NCBI GenBank assembly: GCA_016210055.1
Contig: JACQUZ010000079.1
Location: forward strand, 1-61,072
Source: Deltaproteobacteria bacterium
GTDB lineage: Bacteria; Myxococcota_A; Polyangia; Haliangiales; SHYZ01
Length of the DNA: 61,072 nucleotides
Direction: 5' to 3'
Shown here piece after piece: positions 35,432 through 43,647 of this stretch. Every line of letters starts with the position of its first letter. Positions within the stretch are counted from its first letter, which is position 1. The position numbers and the translations under genes are program-made. The notes beneath the pieces were generated by a model that saw only the letters and a program-made list of their open reading frames with translations, was not told the DNA's origin and ran no database searches.

Positions 35432-36787
35432 CTAACCACCTAGGTGCATCGCCACCTTGCCTGCGGCGCGGAGTGCGTCGCGCACGCAGTCCACCACCCC
35501 GGCTCCTCGGAAGGCACTGCCAGCAAAGACCACGCCTGGGCTCGATAGCTCGGCCGCCTCAATGGCAGCCACGCGCTCCTTATGCCCGAGCGTGTACTGC
35601 GGAAGGGCACGCGCATGGCGGATGATCTTCACAAGTACGGGCCTATCTCGAATCCCGAGAAGGTGAGCCATTTCTGCGTGCGCCCGCTCTACGATTGCCC
35701 CATCTGGGAGATGGGCGAGCTCGGGCCGGCGAGCTCCCCCCATGCGTGCGGAAATGAGCGTCATGCCGCTTGGTGCGCGACCAGGAAAGAACGTGGAGTT
35801 GAACACTCCGCCCAAGAGGTCGCTGTTCTCCCCGAACCCGACCAAGAAGCCATAGGAGTCGACCGGCGCCGCGAACGCGCGGTTGTCGTAGCCCAGGTAC
35901 ACGAGGGTCACGGGCACGTACGGGATCGCTGCCAGGTGGCGCGCCACCCCTGGGAGGAACCCGTCCACGACGGGCACGGCGGCGTGGGCCGGCAAGGAGA
36001 GGACGAGTGAACGCGCCGAGAGTTCCTCCGTGCCATCGGGGAACTGCACGCGCACCCGAAACTCGCTTCCCGAGCGGGAGATGCCGAGCGCCCTGCTCCG
36101 AAAACGGACGCGAGCCCCCAAGTCGCTCGCAAGCGAGCGCGCGATCTCTTCCATCCCCGAGGGAAACGAATGGAGGCGCGGACGCGCGCTCTCTCTTGAT
36201 ACGGTTCGCGCGAGACCGAGGAGAAGACTGCGGTGGTTCCGTTCGAGGTCAGCGAAGAACGGCAACGCGGCCGACAGGCTAATCGCGTCGGGATCCCCAG
36301 CGTAGATACCCGAAATCAGCGGAAAGAAAATGCGGTTCGCCGCCACCTGCCCGATTCGCCGCCTAGCAAAAGCCGCGACCGACTCGTCGCCACCCGCGAC
36401 GACGGGTCCCCTCGGAAGGACGAGGTCTGCGAGGACCCGAAGCTTTGCCTTCATGGGGAGTAGCCTGGAATAGGCAAGTCGTACCGGATCCGTCGGAACC
36501 GGCACCACGCGGCCGCCCAAGGTGACGCTCCGCTTCTTGTAGGTAGGCGCCGCGAGGACGGCTCGTCGCATGAGCCCGAGGTTGGTCAAGATCCCAGTGA
36601 GCACGCCTTCCCTGTCGGCGAAACCCGTGGGCCCCGATTCGCAGAGGAACCCCGAATCCGCATCCGACCGGATTTTTCCGCCAGCGCGCTCGCTTTCTTC
36701 GAGGAGGAGTGGCTCGATCCCCCGCGACCTCAAGAGGTGCGCGACGGCGAGGCCGGTGATTCCACCTCCCACAACAATGCACTCCAT
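35432..36787 (-). CDS. hemY: protoporphyrinogen oxidase (HemY type)
   Basis: 451 aa. The N-terminal FAD motif VVGGGITGLAVAHLLRSRG is followed by the family's GGKIRS, and the C-terminus has VFAGSAFRGAGVVDCVRDAL, the second FAD-binding part. A substrate-domain stretch (FPSGMEEIARSL) matches the HemY/PPO family. It oxidises protoporphyrinogen IX to protoporphyrin IX using oxygen, the step after HemN/HemF. Pairing of an oxygen-dependent enzyme with the oxygen-independent HemN suggests a facultative lifestyle. Confidence 0.93.
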   Translation of the reverse strand: MECIVVGGGITGLAVAHLLRSRGIEPLLLEESERAGGKIRSDADSGFLCESGPTGFADREGVLTGILTNLGLMRRAVLAAPTYKKRSVTLGGRVVPVPTDPVRLAYSRLLPMKAKLRVLADLVLPRGPVVAGGDESVAAFARRRIGQVAANRIFFPLISGIYAGDPDAISLSAALPFFADLERNHRSLLLGLARTVSRESARPRLHSFPSGMEEIARSLASDLGARVRFRSRALGISRSGSEFRVRVQFPDGTEELSARSLVLSLPAHAAVPVVDGFLPGVARHLAAIPYVPVTLVYLGYDNRAFAAPVDSYGFLVGFGENSDLLGGVFNSTFFPGRAPSGMTLISARMGGARRPELAHLPDGAIVERAHAEMAHLLGIRDRPVLVKIIRHARALPQYTLGHKERVAAIEAAELSSPGVVFAGSAFRGAGVVDCVRDALRAAGKVAMHLGG

Positions 36788-37141
36788 GGCACTTCCTTAG
36801 CACAGCACGGCGCGGCTGCAGAGGATCTTCGGGCCGCTTCTCCCCAGGCTTGACTGTCTTCTTATCGAGCCCGCTCGGCGAGTCCGCACTCGCATGGAGT
36901 ACCTCGGCGAGTCCGCACTCGCATGGAGTACCAGAGTCCCCAACGGGGAGTGAGTGCGCCGCGTTCATGCCAAGGGGGAGACCGGAACCCAGCTGGACCA
37001 GTGCTTCCGCCCCCCCCGGCGTTACCCACCGAGCCCTGCCACGCGGCGGCGGCGACCTGGGTCTTGTCGCCCGCCTTGAACTGGTGGTCGAGCGGATCGT
37101 CCGGTCGATGTCCTTCTGTCAGAGGGCCTTCCAGTAACGCT
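36788..37141. other. 354-base intergenic region with a tandem duplication
   Basis: No gene is supported. Several frames stay open, but none has a recognisable protein or start. The main feature is a perfect 29-bp tandem duplication (separate entry). No clear promoter or terminator was seen. Confidence 0.6.
36874..36931. repeat. perfect 29-bp tandem duplication
   Basis: The unit beginning CTCGGCGAGTCCGCACTCGC and ending in ATGGAGTAC occurs twice in immediate succession (36874-36902 and 36903-36931) with no mismatch. It lies 86 bases upstream of the hemY start codon. Confidence 0.95.
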
Positions 37142-38026
37142 TCAGGCGCTCATGGATTCAAAGCGCGATGCCTTGGAATCACGCTCTTTTCGAACATCGG
37201 GGTGAAGCTTGCGGAAACGGAACGCTCCCCAAAGGGCGGCGCCTATGGCGCCTGCGTGAACGCTGAGTGGGTGCATGAGCACCTCCATCCCGGAGCCCCC
37301 ATCATCGCCGAGCCTTTCACGAAGGCAGTTGAGAAGACCGCTATCAGAAGCCATCCCTCCGGTCACGAGCACCGGAGTTCCTGCTCGCGTCATTCGGAGC
37401 AGCTTCGCCAGCCGCGTCGCCACCGATTCATGAATCCCGCGAAGGATCTCCGCCGTTGGAATCCCCCTCGAAACCATGTTGATGACGTCGGTCTCCGCGA
37501 GCACGGCGCAGATTCCCGATACCGGCTCGGGGCGTGACGCTCCTTGCGAAAGCGGTCCCACTTCTTCCAGGCGCACCCCCAAGTAGCGCGCGATGTTCTC
37601 AACGAACTGCCCCGTCCCCGCGGCGCACTGTGAAGTCATTCGGTACGCGAGGACCTTGGCCCGCTCGTCGACGAGGATTGCTCGCGCATGCAGTGCTCCG
37701 ACGTCCAAGACCGAACGCGTGCGGGGCTCTAAGAACAGCGCACCTCGAGCATGAGAGGTCATCCCGTAGAAGTGGCCGGTTCTCACCCCCTCGGCCACCT
37801 CCCCTTCGCCCGTGGATGCGATGTAGAGGAGGTCTTTCCTCTCAATGGCAGCCGCAGAAAGTGCGCGCCCCAGCGCCAGCTCGACGACGGCCCGAGGATC
37901 GCGACGGCGGATTCGCTCGAGGGCCGTGGACCGGATTTCCGCATGCCCGTCCGGATAGTGGTCGAGGATCGCTACCTTCACCGCGCTGGAGCCAATATCT
38001 ATCCCGGCAGTGCCTAGGTCAGGCAT
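37142..38026 (-). CDS. bcrD: benzoyl-CoA reductase subunit D (BcrD), ATPase/activator
   Basis: About 294 aa from the ATG at 38026, which overlaps the end of bcrA by 13 bases. ASKHA fold of the BcrA/BcrD/HgdC family: phosphate-1 motif AGIDIGSSAVKVAILD, phosphate-2 like SVLDVGALHARAILVD, and two cluster cysteines in SQCAAGTGQF and GICAVL. With BcrA it forms the ATP-hydrolysing dimer carrying a [4Fe-4S] cluster that drives electrons into BcrBC. Last gene of the operon. Length is close to known BcrD proteins. An upstream extension to 38395 is read inside bcrA in another frame and is not coding. Confidence 0.92.
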   Translation of the reverse strand: MPDLGTAGIDIGSSAVKVAILDHYPDGHAEIRSTALERIRRRDPRAVVELALGRALSAAAIERKDLLYIASTGEGEVAEGVRTGHFYGMTSHARGALFLEPRTRSVLDVGALHARAILVDERAKVLAYRMTSQCAAGTGQFVENIARYLGVRLEEVGPLSQGASRPEPVSGICAVLAETDVINMVSRGIPTAEILRGIHESVATRLAKLLRMTRAGTPVLVTGGMASDSGLLNCLRERLGDDGGSGMEVLMHPLSVHAGAIGAALWGAFRFRKLHPDVRKERDSKASRFESMSA

Positions 38027-39336
38027 GTGGAGCACTCCTTCGCATGCTTTTGATCTCGTTGATCCTGCAGATCGGGCGGGACACCCCTCTTGGCGAAGAG
38101 CGCCGCGCCGAGAGCTCCAGTGTAGATTGAATCCGGGTGCACGTGAATCACGGTTGGACCGTAATGGCGCGTCGTCAGCTCGTGCAGCGCAGCCACGGCG
38201 GCCGCGTTCTTGGCCACGCCACCGGTAAACGTCATGTCGCCATGGACTCCACCCGAGCGCGCGAGAAGGCTCATGGCGCGGGTGATGATCGCTCGATGCA
38301 ACCCGGCCAGGATGTTCTCCCGTTTTTCCCCGACGGCCAGGAGGTCCCTCAGCTCCAGCCCAGGGAAAACCGTGCAGGTGCTCGTAATACGACACGGACG
38401 GGTTCCCTGTAGGGCAAGAGGTCCTAGCTCGTGCAATCCAAGACTTAGCTCATCCGCGATGTAGCCAAGGTATCGTCCGCAGCCAGCGGCACAGCGATCG
38501 TTCATCTGAAAGGCGGTGACTAAGCCCTTTTCATCCACTTGGATCGCCTTGGTGTCCTGTCCGCCGATGTCGAGGACCGTCCGCGTTGTTGGGAACATGG
38601 AGTGCGCGCCCAGTCCGTGGCAGAGGATCTCGGAGCGGATGTTCTCCTTTGGAAACGGCAGGCGCTGCCGGCCATACCCGGTTCCGACCAGAGAGGCAAT
38701 CCGAGGTGGTTCCTTGCTCACCTTTTCGGCCGCTCGCAAAGCGGCCTCGCGGGCTTGGCCATTGACCCCGGCGCGGTCCAAGGCCCGAGCGAGCGCTTCT
38801 CCAAAGGAGAGCACGGTGGTTTCGTTCTCCGCCTCCAGGATCGCGCGGTCGTACACGCCGGTGACCAGATCGTAGTCTACATTCCAGGACGCGCAGGCGT
38901 CCTCGACGATGGCGTGAACACGCGCCCCGACAACGTCGCGAAAAAAGGTGCCTTGGTCCCGGGACTCGGCGGAAAATAGGGATTCGCCCTCTTCTTCAAG
39001 ATGCCCCATCAAGCTGTCGGTGCACCCGGCAAGCTTGGAATCACCACTCCGGGCCGAAGCCGCAACGCCCTGGCATCGCTGGCGAAGGCGACCGAGGCGA
39101 AACAGGTCACGCTCGATGCGAAACGCGCTCGCCACGTCCGCTTCGCAGCTTGGCACATGGGCCACCACGAGGCGGAGCAGCGCATCGGTTACGGCCTCCT
39201 CACGGGCGACCTCGACGGCGACGTCGTAGCTCGAGCGCGTGTTGGTAATGCCGCGCCCCACCACGCTCTCAGACTCGTCGATGAGAATCGCCTTGCTTGT
39301 GGTGGACCCAAGGTCAATTCCGAGAAAGAGCTTCAT
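38014..39336 (-). CDS. bcrA: benzoyl-CoA reductase subunit A (BcrA), ATPase/activator
   Basis: 440 aa, the normal length of BcrA. N-terminal phosphate-1 motif LGIDLGSTTSKAILID, the motif GTGYGRQRLPF, phosphate-2 TVLDIGGQDTKAIQVD, the first cluster Cys in NDRCAAGCGRYLG and the second in STCTVF. The C-terminal TGGVAKNAAAVAAL binds adenine. Couples ATP hydrolysis to low-potential electron transfer from ferredoxin to benzoyl-CoA. It lies 18 bases after bcrB. The second Cys in CAAGC is an extra residue compared with CAAGTG in the D subunit. Confidence 0.94.
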   Translation of the reverse strand: MKLFLGIDLGSTTSKAILIDESESVVGRGITNTRSSYDVAVEVAREEAVTDALLRLVVAHVPSCEADVASAFRIERDLFRLGRLRQRCQGVAASARSGDSKLAGCTDSLMGHLEEEGESLFSAESRDQGTFFRDVVGARVHAIVEDACASWNVDYDLVTGVYDRAILEAENETTVLSFGEALARALDRAGVNGQAREAALRAAEKVSKEPPRIASLVGTGYGRQRLPFPKENIRSEILCHGLGAHSMFPTTRTVLDIGGQDTKAIQVDEKGLVTAFQMNDRCAAGCGRYLGYIADELSLGLHELGPLALQGTRPCRITSTCTVFPGLELRDLLAVGEKRENILAGLHRAIITRAMSLLARSGGVHGDMTFTGGVAKNAAAVAALHELTTRHYGPTVIHVHPDSIYTGALGAALFAKRGVPPDLQDQRDQKHAKECSTCLT

Positions 39337-39354
39337 CTCAACCTCGTGCTGTTT

Positions 39355-40620
39355 CTATGCAACGGAAGCCGCCGCGCCACGCCGCGCTTCGAGCATCTGC
39401 AAGTAGGATTCGACTCGGTTTTTGATGTTCGCGTGCCCGTAGTAGCGGGCGTCCACGAGATCGGACTCAATGAAGCATCCAGGGACCCCGGTCCGCTTCT
39501 CCACCTCTCGAAGCATGAACAACTGGCCGGCCGAGAAGGAGTTGCAGCTCTTCACGCTATGGAAGACGAATCCGTCTGCCTCGTAGTCCCTAATGTATTG
39601 ACTTATGAGGTCAACCCTCGACGGAAGGGAGAGATTCGTGTAGCAGCCGAGGCAATACTCCGCCAGGCTCTCCAGGGGCCGGCTGGAGTCGTGGCGGAAT
39701 CCCCTGTCGTACAGGCCCCCTACCTTGGTGTACGTGGAGGCGACACCGACTGCGCCCTCGTCCGCAAAGATCTTCCAGAACTCTCGGAACGAGGTCCAGT
39801 TGGGAGGGCCTTCGAACACCAGGCGAAACCGCTCCTTCGGTCCATCCGAGGTTGGGCCTTCCCCTGAGGCGGCCCGAGCCTCGACTTCCTGGCGAAGGGT
39901 GGAGTAGTAGTCGCACGCCGCCTCGGACCCGCGGAAAGAGGTAAACATCGGGCCGATGTAGTACACGCCCGCGAAATACGCATCGATGGGGGATGGCCGG
40001 TTTCTCGCCGCATGAAACGTGTGGACCATGTCCTCCTCGGCTCGCGCCGACCGCGCCATGAGCTCACCGAGCCTGGCTTCGTCGAAACGCTTGCCGGTCA
40101 CGCGTTCCAGCTTTGGGATGACGTCGCGACGCAGCTGCAAGGCGACGTAGTCCCTCATTGCCGGGGTGATCTCACCGTCTCCTTGATAAGGAACGTGAAG
40201 CATGGCGATCTCGCACCCATGCTGGTCCCGGAGCAACTCAAACCACTTGAGGAACGTGAAGCAGCCGGTGAACGAGAGGAGGAGCAGGTCCGGCGAAGGG
40301 ATCTTCTCCCCCGTGGGTCCAATTCCCCCTTTCATCATCATGCCGAGGTCGCACTTGACGTAGCTGCAGACGTCTTCCGAGTGACCACTCCGCTCGGCCT
40401 CGCGTATGAACTGCCCGGAACGCTGGCGCATGGCTGACTGGAGCGCATTGATTTCCGGATACACAGGGATCACGTCGAACGCGGCCAGGAGCTCGACGAG
40501 ATTTCCGGGGACGAACGTGTAAACGACTGGGCGTTTTTCAGAAGGGGCCTGCGACAGCCGCCGAAAGTAGTCGGCGAGCATCCCCTTCTGCGTTTCCATC
40601 GACGCGTCCTTGCGAGTCAT
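39355..40620 (-). CDS. bcrB: benzoyl-CoA reductase subunit B (BcrB), substrate-binding
   Basis: About 421 aa from the ATG at 40620, which overlaps the bcrC stop by 4 bases (ATGA). Belongs to the 2-hydroxyglutaryl-CoA dehydratase D-component family: CSYVKCDLGMM, LLSFTGCFTFLKWFELL, VFHSVKSCNSFSAGQ and the C-terminal IESDLVDARYYGHANIKNRVESYLQML. The cysteines hold a [4Fe-4S] cluster in the heterodimer with BcrC, where the aromatic ring is reduced. The C-terminus and length distinguish BcrB from BcrC. Confidence 0.93.
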   Translation of the reverse strand: MTRKDASMETQKGMLADYFRRLSQAPSEKRPVVYTFVPGNLVELLAAFDVIPVYPEINALQSAMRQRSGQFIREAERSGHSEDVCSYVKCDLGMMMKGGIGPTGEKIPSPDLLLLSFTGCFTFLKWFELLRDQHGCEIAMLHVPYQGDGEITPAMRDYVALQLRRDVIPKLERVTGKRFDEARLGELMARSARAEEDMVHTFHAARNRPSPIDAYFAGVYYIGPMFTSFRGSEAACDYYSTLRQEVEARAASGEGPTSDGPKERFRLVFEGPPNWTSFREFWKIFADEGAVGVASTYTKVGGLYDRGFRHDSSRPLESLAEYCLGCYTNLSLPSRVDLISQYIRDYEADGFVFHSVKSCNSFSAGQLFMLREVEKRTGVPGCFIESDLVDARYYGHANIKNRVESYLQMLEARRGAAASVA

Positions 40621-41792
40621 GCACGCCCCCACAGCTTGACCGAGTCGCAGAACGTGCCTGCTTGTTCTCGGAATCCTTGGAATTGACCGACGTTCTCAGA
40701 GTACTTGAACGACGCGTGAGGAATCCCCTCATCGTCCAGAACACGTGCCAGCCGGGGCTGGTCGAGGAGCGCTGGATCGCAGAAAGACGGCGCCGCAAAG
40801 ATGACTCCGTCCGCCCCGAGCTCTCGCACCCTCGCCGCGAGCTCCTGGCCTCGAGATCCAGCTTCATCGTAGCGCACCGACGACTTGGCCCCCTGCGTGA
40901 TGTAGCCACGCGCGATGGCCTCGAGCGCCCGACGCCCTTGCCTGTCGGCGGCGATCTCTCCCACTACATCCTCGGAGGACAGGAACAGGTCGTCTTCGAT
41001 GATGTAGCAGCCGGCGCGTTCGATGGCGCGCAACAGACCAAGAGGAGGATGCTCGCAGAACGCACCCACGACAACAACGCGAATGCGATCTTCCCAGTGC
41101 GCTCGTCGCAGCTTGACGGCGGCGAGGTACTCCTCGATGAGCTTGGCGTGGTCTCTCGGGGGGAGGGAATCCCCGGCCCGCCTGAGCAAGTACGCGTCAT
41201 CGGCTGGGACGTTCCACGGTTCGGCCACGCGCGCTTCCGAAAGAGCACGCACGGCCCGACGAGCGAGGACATAGTCGTCGATGGCTGCCCACAGGGCCGC
41301 ATCCGACGGATCGCAGCCTGACAAGGTACAGGTGCCCTCGTAGAGGCGAGTCAGCTCGTCTCGCCAGTAGGATACCCCCGACTCGGGATCCCGCGCGTGA
41401 GGCGGGTCCAAGAAACGGACTGGCTTGCCCGCAAATAGACCATGCCACGTACCGGACAAGTTGCGAATGACGTCGCACGTGTTCGGAAACACCATTCCGT
41501 CGAGGACATCCAGCCACCCACCCCAGGCGAGCTCCAGCGTGGACCTGGGAATATGGCAGATGTACGACTGATACAAGGCGTCCCCGCGCAGCGTCTCGAG
41601 CTGGTCGCCTCCTCCGCGAAGGAGGACAGGCAAGGCTCCCGCTGCCCAGAGAACCTCTCTGGGCGCAAAGACCGGCATGCATCCAATGGCGCGGCGTGTG
41701 GAGCTCCCGGCCTTCCACGCGCGAACGTGCGCGAGGTCGAGGGAGGCTAGAGTTGTCGCTTCTTTGATGATCTCGTCAGCGCTTCGGGTCAT
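40617..41792 (-). CDS. bcrC: benzoyl-CoA reductase subunit C (BcrC), substrate-binding
   Basis: 391 aa, close to known BcrC. Family features: RRAIGCMPVFAPREVLWAAGA near the N-terminus, SYICHIPRSTLEL, the cysteine-bearing FPNTCDVIRNLS, and the C-terminal IFAAPSFCDPALLDQPRL. It pairs with BcrB to bind benzoyl-CoA and the second catalytic [4Fe-4S] cluster. The start overlaps the dch stop by 4 bases, so translation is coupled along the operon. Order dch-bcrC-bcrB-bcrA-bcrD matches Thauera-type class I clusters for the reductase part. Confidence 0.93.
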   Translation of the reverse strand: MTRSADEIIKEATTLASLDLAHVRAWKAGSSTRRAIGCMPVFAPREVLWAAGALPVLLRGGGDQLETLRGDALYQSYICHIPRSTLELAWGGWLDVLDGMVFPNTCDVIRNLSGTWHGLFAGKPVRFLDPPHARDPESGVSYWRDELTRLYEGTCTLSGCDPSDAALWAAIDDYVLARRAVRALSEARVAEPWNVPADDAYLLRRAGDSLPPRDHAKLIEEYLAAVKLRRAHWEDRIRVVVVGAFCEHPPLGLLRAIERAGCYIIEDDLFLSSEDVVGEIAADRQGRRALEAIARGYITQGAKSSVRYDEAGSRGQELAARVRELGADGVIFAAPSFCDPALLDQPRLARVLDDEGIPHASFKYSENVGQFQGFREQAGTFCDSVKLWGRA

Positions 41793-42568
41793 CTATCGGA
41801 CCACCTCGGCGGTCGTTTTTCGAGGAACGCTCTAATCCCTTCTTCCGCGTCCTCGGTCATGAGCAGGTCATCCTGGTACAGCGAAATGATAGAAGGAAGC
41901 GTAGCGTCGAGCTCCCTCAAGAGCTCGGTACGTGCCGCAAGGCACGCCCGCCGGAGTGCCGCGGCGCTGTGCGGAAGCAAGTTGGACTCAATCCATGCCA
42001 GTGCTTCGGCTTCGGGCTCGGAGGAGGTCACGGCGTCAACCAAGCCCATGGCAAGAGCGTCCGCGGACTCGACCGTTCGCCCTGATAGGAGCAGATCCTC
42101 CGCGCGCGCTTGACCAATCCTGCGTGGCAGGACGACCGAGGCGACAGGAGCCAGTGCAGCGAGACGGATTTCGGGTTGTCCCAACCTCGCACTGGCGTGA
42201 GCGAAGACACGCGTCGCGAGGGAGACCAACTCGAGCCCACCGCCAAGGCACTGCCCCTTCACCGCGGCAACCACCGGAAGGAACGGGAGGACTAGAGCTC
42301 GCGTGGCGGCCACGAACGTGCTCAGCATCGCCGGAGCCTCGGCACGCGAGTGCTCGGCTACCGAGGCTCCCATGGAGAAATTGGGGCCCTCTGCAGCCAA
42401 GAGGATTGCCTTTAGGTGACAGTTCTCTCGGGAGACTTTCGTGATAGGGCTCAGAATAGCTACCAGCTCACGCAGCGCCACACTGTCCAGGATGTTGCGC
42501 GGCGGACTTGAGAGACAGATGCGGAGTACTTGGCCAGATGCGATTTGAGTCGCCGTGATGGCGCTCAT
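41789..42568 (-). CDS. dch: cyclohexa-1,5-diene-1-carbonyl-CoA hydratase (Dch)
   Basis: About 259 aa from the ATG at 42568, overlapping the oah stop by 4 bases. Crotonase-fold enzyme: oxyanion-hole segments NFSMGASVAEH and GQCLGGGLELVSLATRVFA, then LGQPEIRLAALAP. It adds water to the diene-CoA made by the reductase, giving 6-hydroxycyclohexene-carbonyl-CoA. The unusual NFSMGASVAEH sequence and small size fit Dch better than general enoyl-CoA hydratases, and the position between oah and bcrC supports this. Confidence 0.88.
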   Translation of the reverse strand: MSAITATQIASGQVLRICLSSPPRNILDSVALRELVAILSPITKVSRENCHLKAILLAAEGPNFSMGASVAEHSRAEAPAMLSTFVAATRALVLPFLPVVAAVKGQCLGGGLELVSLATRVFAHASARLGQPEIRLAALAPVASVVLPRRIGQARAEDLLLSGRTVESADALAMGLVDAVTSSEPEAEALAWIESNLLPHSAAALRRACLAARTELLRELDATLPSIISLYQDDLLMTEDAEEGIRAFLEKRPPRWSDR

Positions 42569-43647
42569 CGCCCCGGCCTCTTCATGATCTCGTCCCAAAG
42601 GCTCGAATCGCTCCAAGTAGCGCCCTCTGCGAGACGCCTCCTAAGCGCCACGAAATCAATCTCCCGGGAACCGCCCATTTCGAAGGCGGTAAAGCCCGCC
42701 TTGGCTTCGGTGAGCATGTTCAACGCGAGCCAGGCACGGTTTGTTTCCTTGTTGCGATCCCAGTGCTCGAGCTTCTTCTTGCGCATGCTCTCGATCGTCT
42801 TGATCGTGCACTCTGGGAACGTGTAGAGAATCTTGGTCGCCAATCGGTCCACCGCGCGGTCGAGCTCCGACAGGTCGATGGTGCTACGTTCGAGCAAGGC
42901 CTTGCCTTCTGCGAGCGCCTGGCCTTCCTTTGATTCACCGTAGACGATTCGCCCCCGCTCGTCGAGGAAACGGGAAGTCTCGACCAGTGGGTTCGCCACG
43001 AATGCGCCGTCTACCTTCAGCGCTGGCGCGACTTCGGTAAGCAAGCCGAGCCGGTAGGCCTTGTGTGCGCTCCACAGCTCGCAGAGCGAGACACTCTCCA
43101 TGGCCCGCTCGATGCCGACAAAAAGGTGCAGAAAGTCGGTTGAGCCTCCATCCGGCGCGCTTCCGTGCCTGGGTCCTGCCTGCCCGAAGCGTGCGAGGTC
43201 CGTGGACACCGAGAAGTCGCAGGCCATGCCAATCTCTTGGCCCCCAGCGACGCGCAAGCCGTTGACGCGACAGATGACCGGCTTGTCGCACGTGAGGATG
43301 GTGCTGACCATGTCGTTGAACAGCCGCATGTACTGCCTGTACTCGTTCGGGCGGCCGGCATATTTCTCGGAATACTCGCGTGTATTTCCACCCGAGCAGA
43401 AAGCCCGCGTTCCAGCGCCCGTGAAGACGACGCATGTCGTGGCCCGGTCGTTAGAAGCGGCTCGGAAGGCGAGGATGACCTCTTTTATTGTGTCAGTTGT
43501 GTAGGAGTTGAGCTCCTTTTCGTTTGACAAGATGATCCAGGTGTTGTGCAGCCCCGAAACGGGCTTTCCCGATCGGTCAAGGATCGGCCGTTTTTCGACT
43601 ACCACGTGACGATATTCGACTCCGGCGACAAGATTGTGATCATGCAT
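42565..43647 (-). CDS. oah: 6-oxocyclohex-1-ene-1-carbonyl-CoA hydrolase (Oah)
   Basis: 360 aa from the ATG at 43647, 8 bases inside the had end; an earlier Met at 43680 is less likely. Crotonase superfamily, longer than hydratases (ring-opening hydrolases of this type are near 370-380 aa). Visible motifs: GAGTRAFCSGGNTREYSEKY, VICRVNGLRVAGGQEIGMACDF, and the Oah-type AGPRHGSAPDGGSTDFLHLF. It hydrates and cleaves the oxo-cyclohexene ring to 3-hydroxypimelyl-CoA, committing carbon to beta-oxidation. Coupled on both sides. Confidence 0.92.
   Translation of the reverse strand: MHDHNLVAGVEYRHVVVEKRPILDRSGKPVSGLHNTWIILSNEKELNSYTTDTIKEVILAFRAASNDRATTCVVFTGAGTRAFCSGGNTREYSEKYAGRPNEYRQYMRLFNDMVSTILTCDKPVICRVNGLRVAGGQEIGMACDFSVSTDLARFGQAGPRHGSAPDGGSTDFLHLFVGIERAMESVSLCELWSAHKAYRLGLLTEVAPALKVDGAFVANPLVETSRFLDERGRIVYGESKEGQALAEGKALLERSTIDLSELDRAVDRLATKILYTFPECTIKTIESMRKKKLEHWDRNKETNRAWLALNMLTEAKAGFTAFEMGGSREIDFVALRRRLAEGATWSDSSLWDEIMKRPGR

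Noticed and set aside
36850..37137. Open frames in the gap upstream of hemY and downstream of bcrD
   Set aside because: No protein family, poor starts, and the frames run through a tandem duplication.
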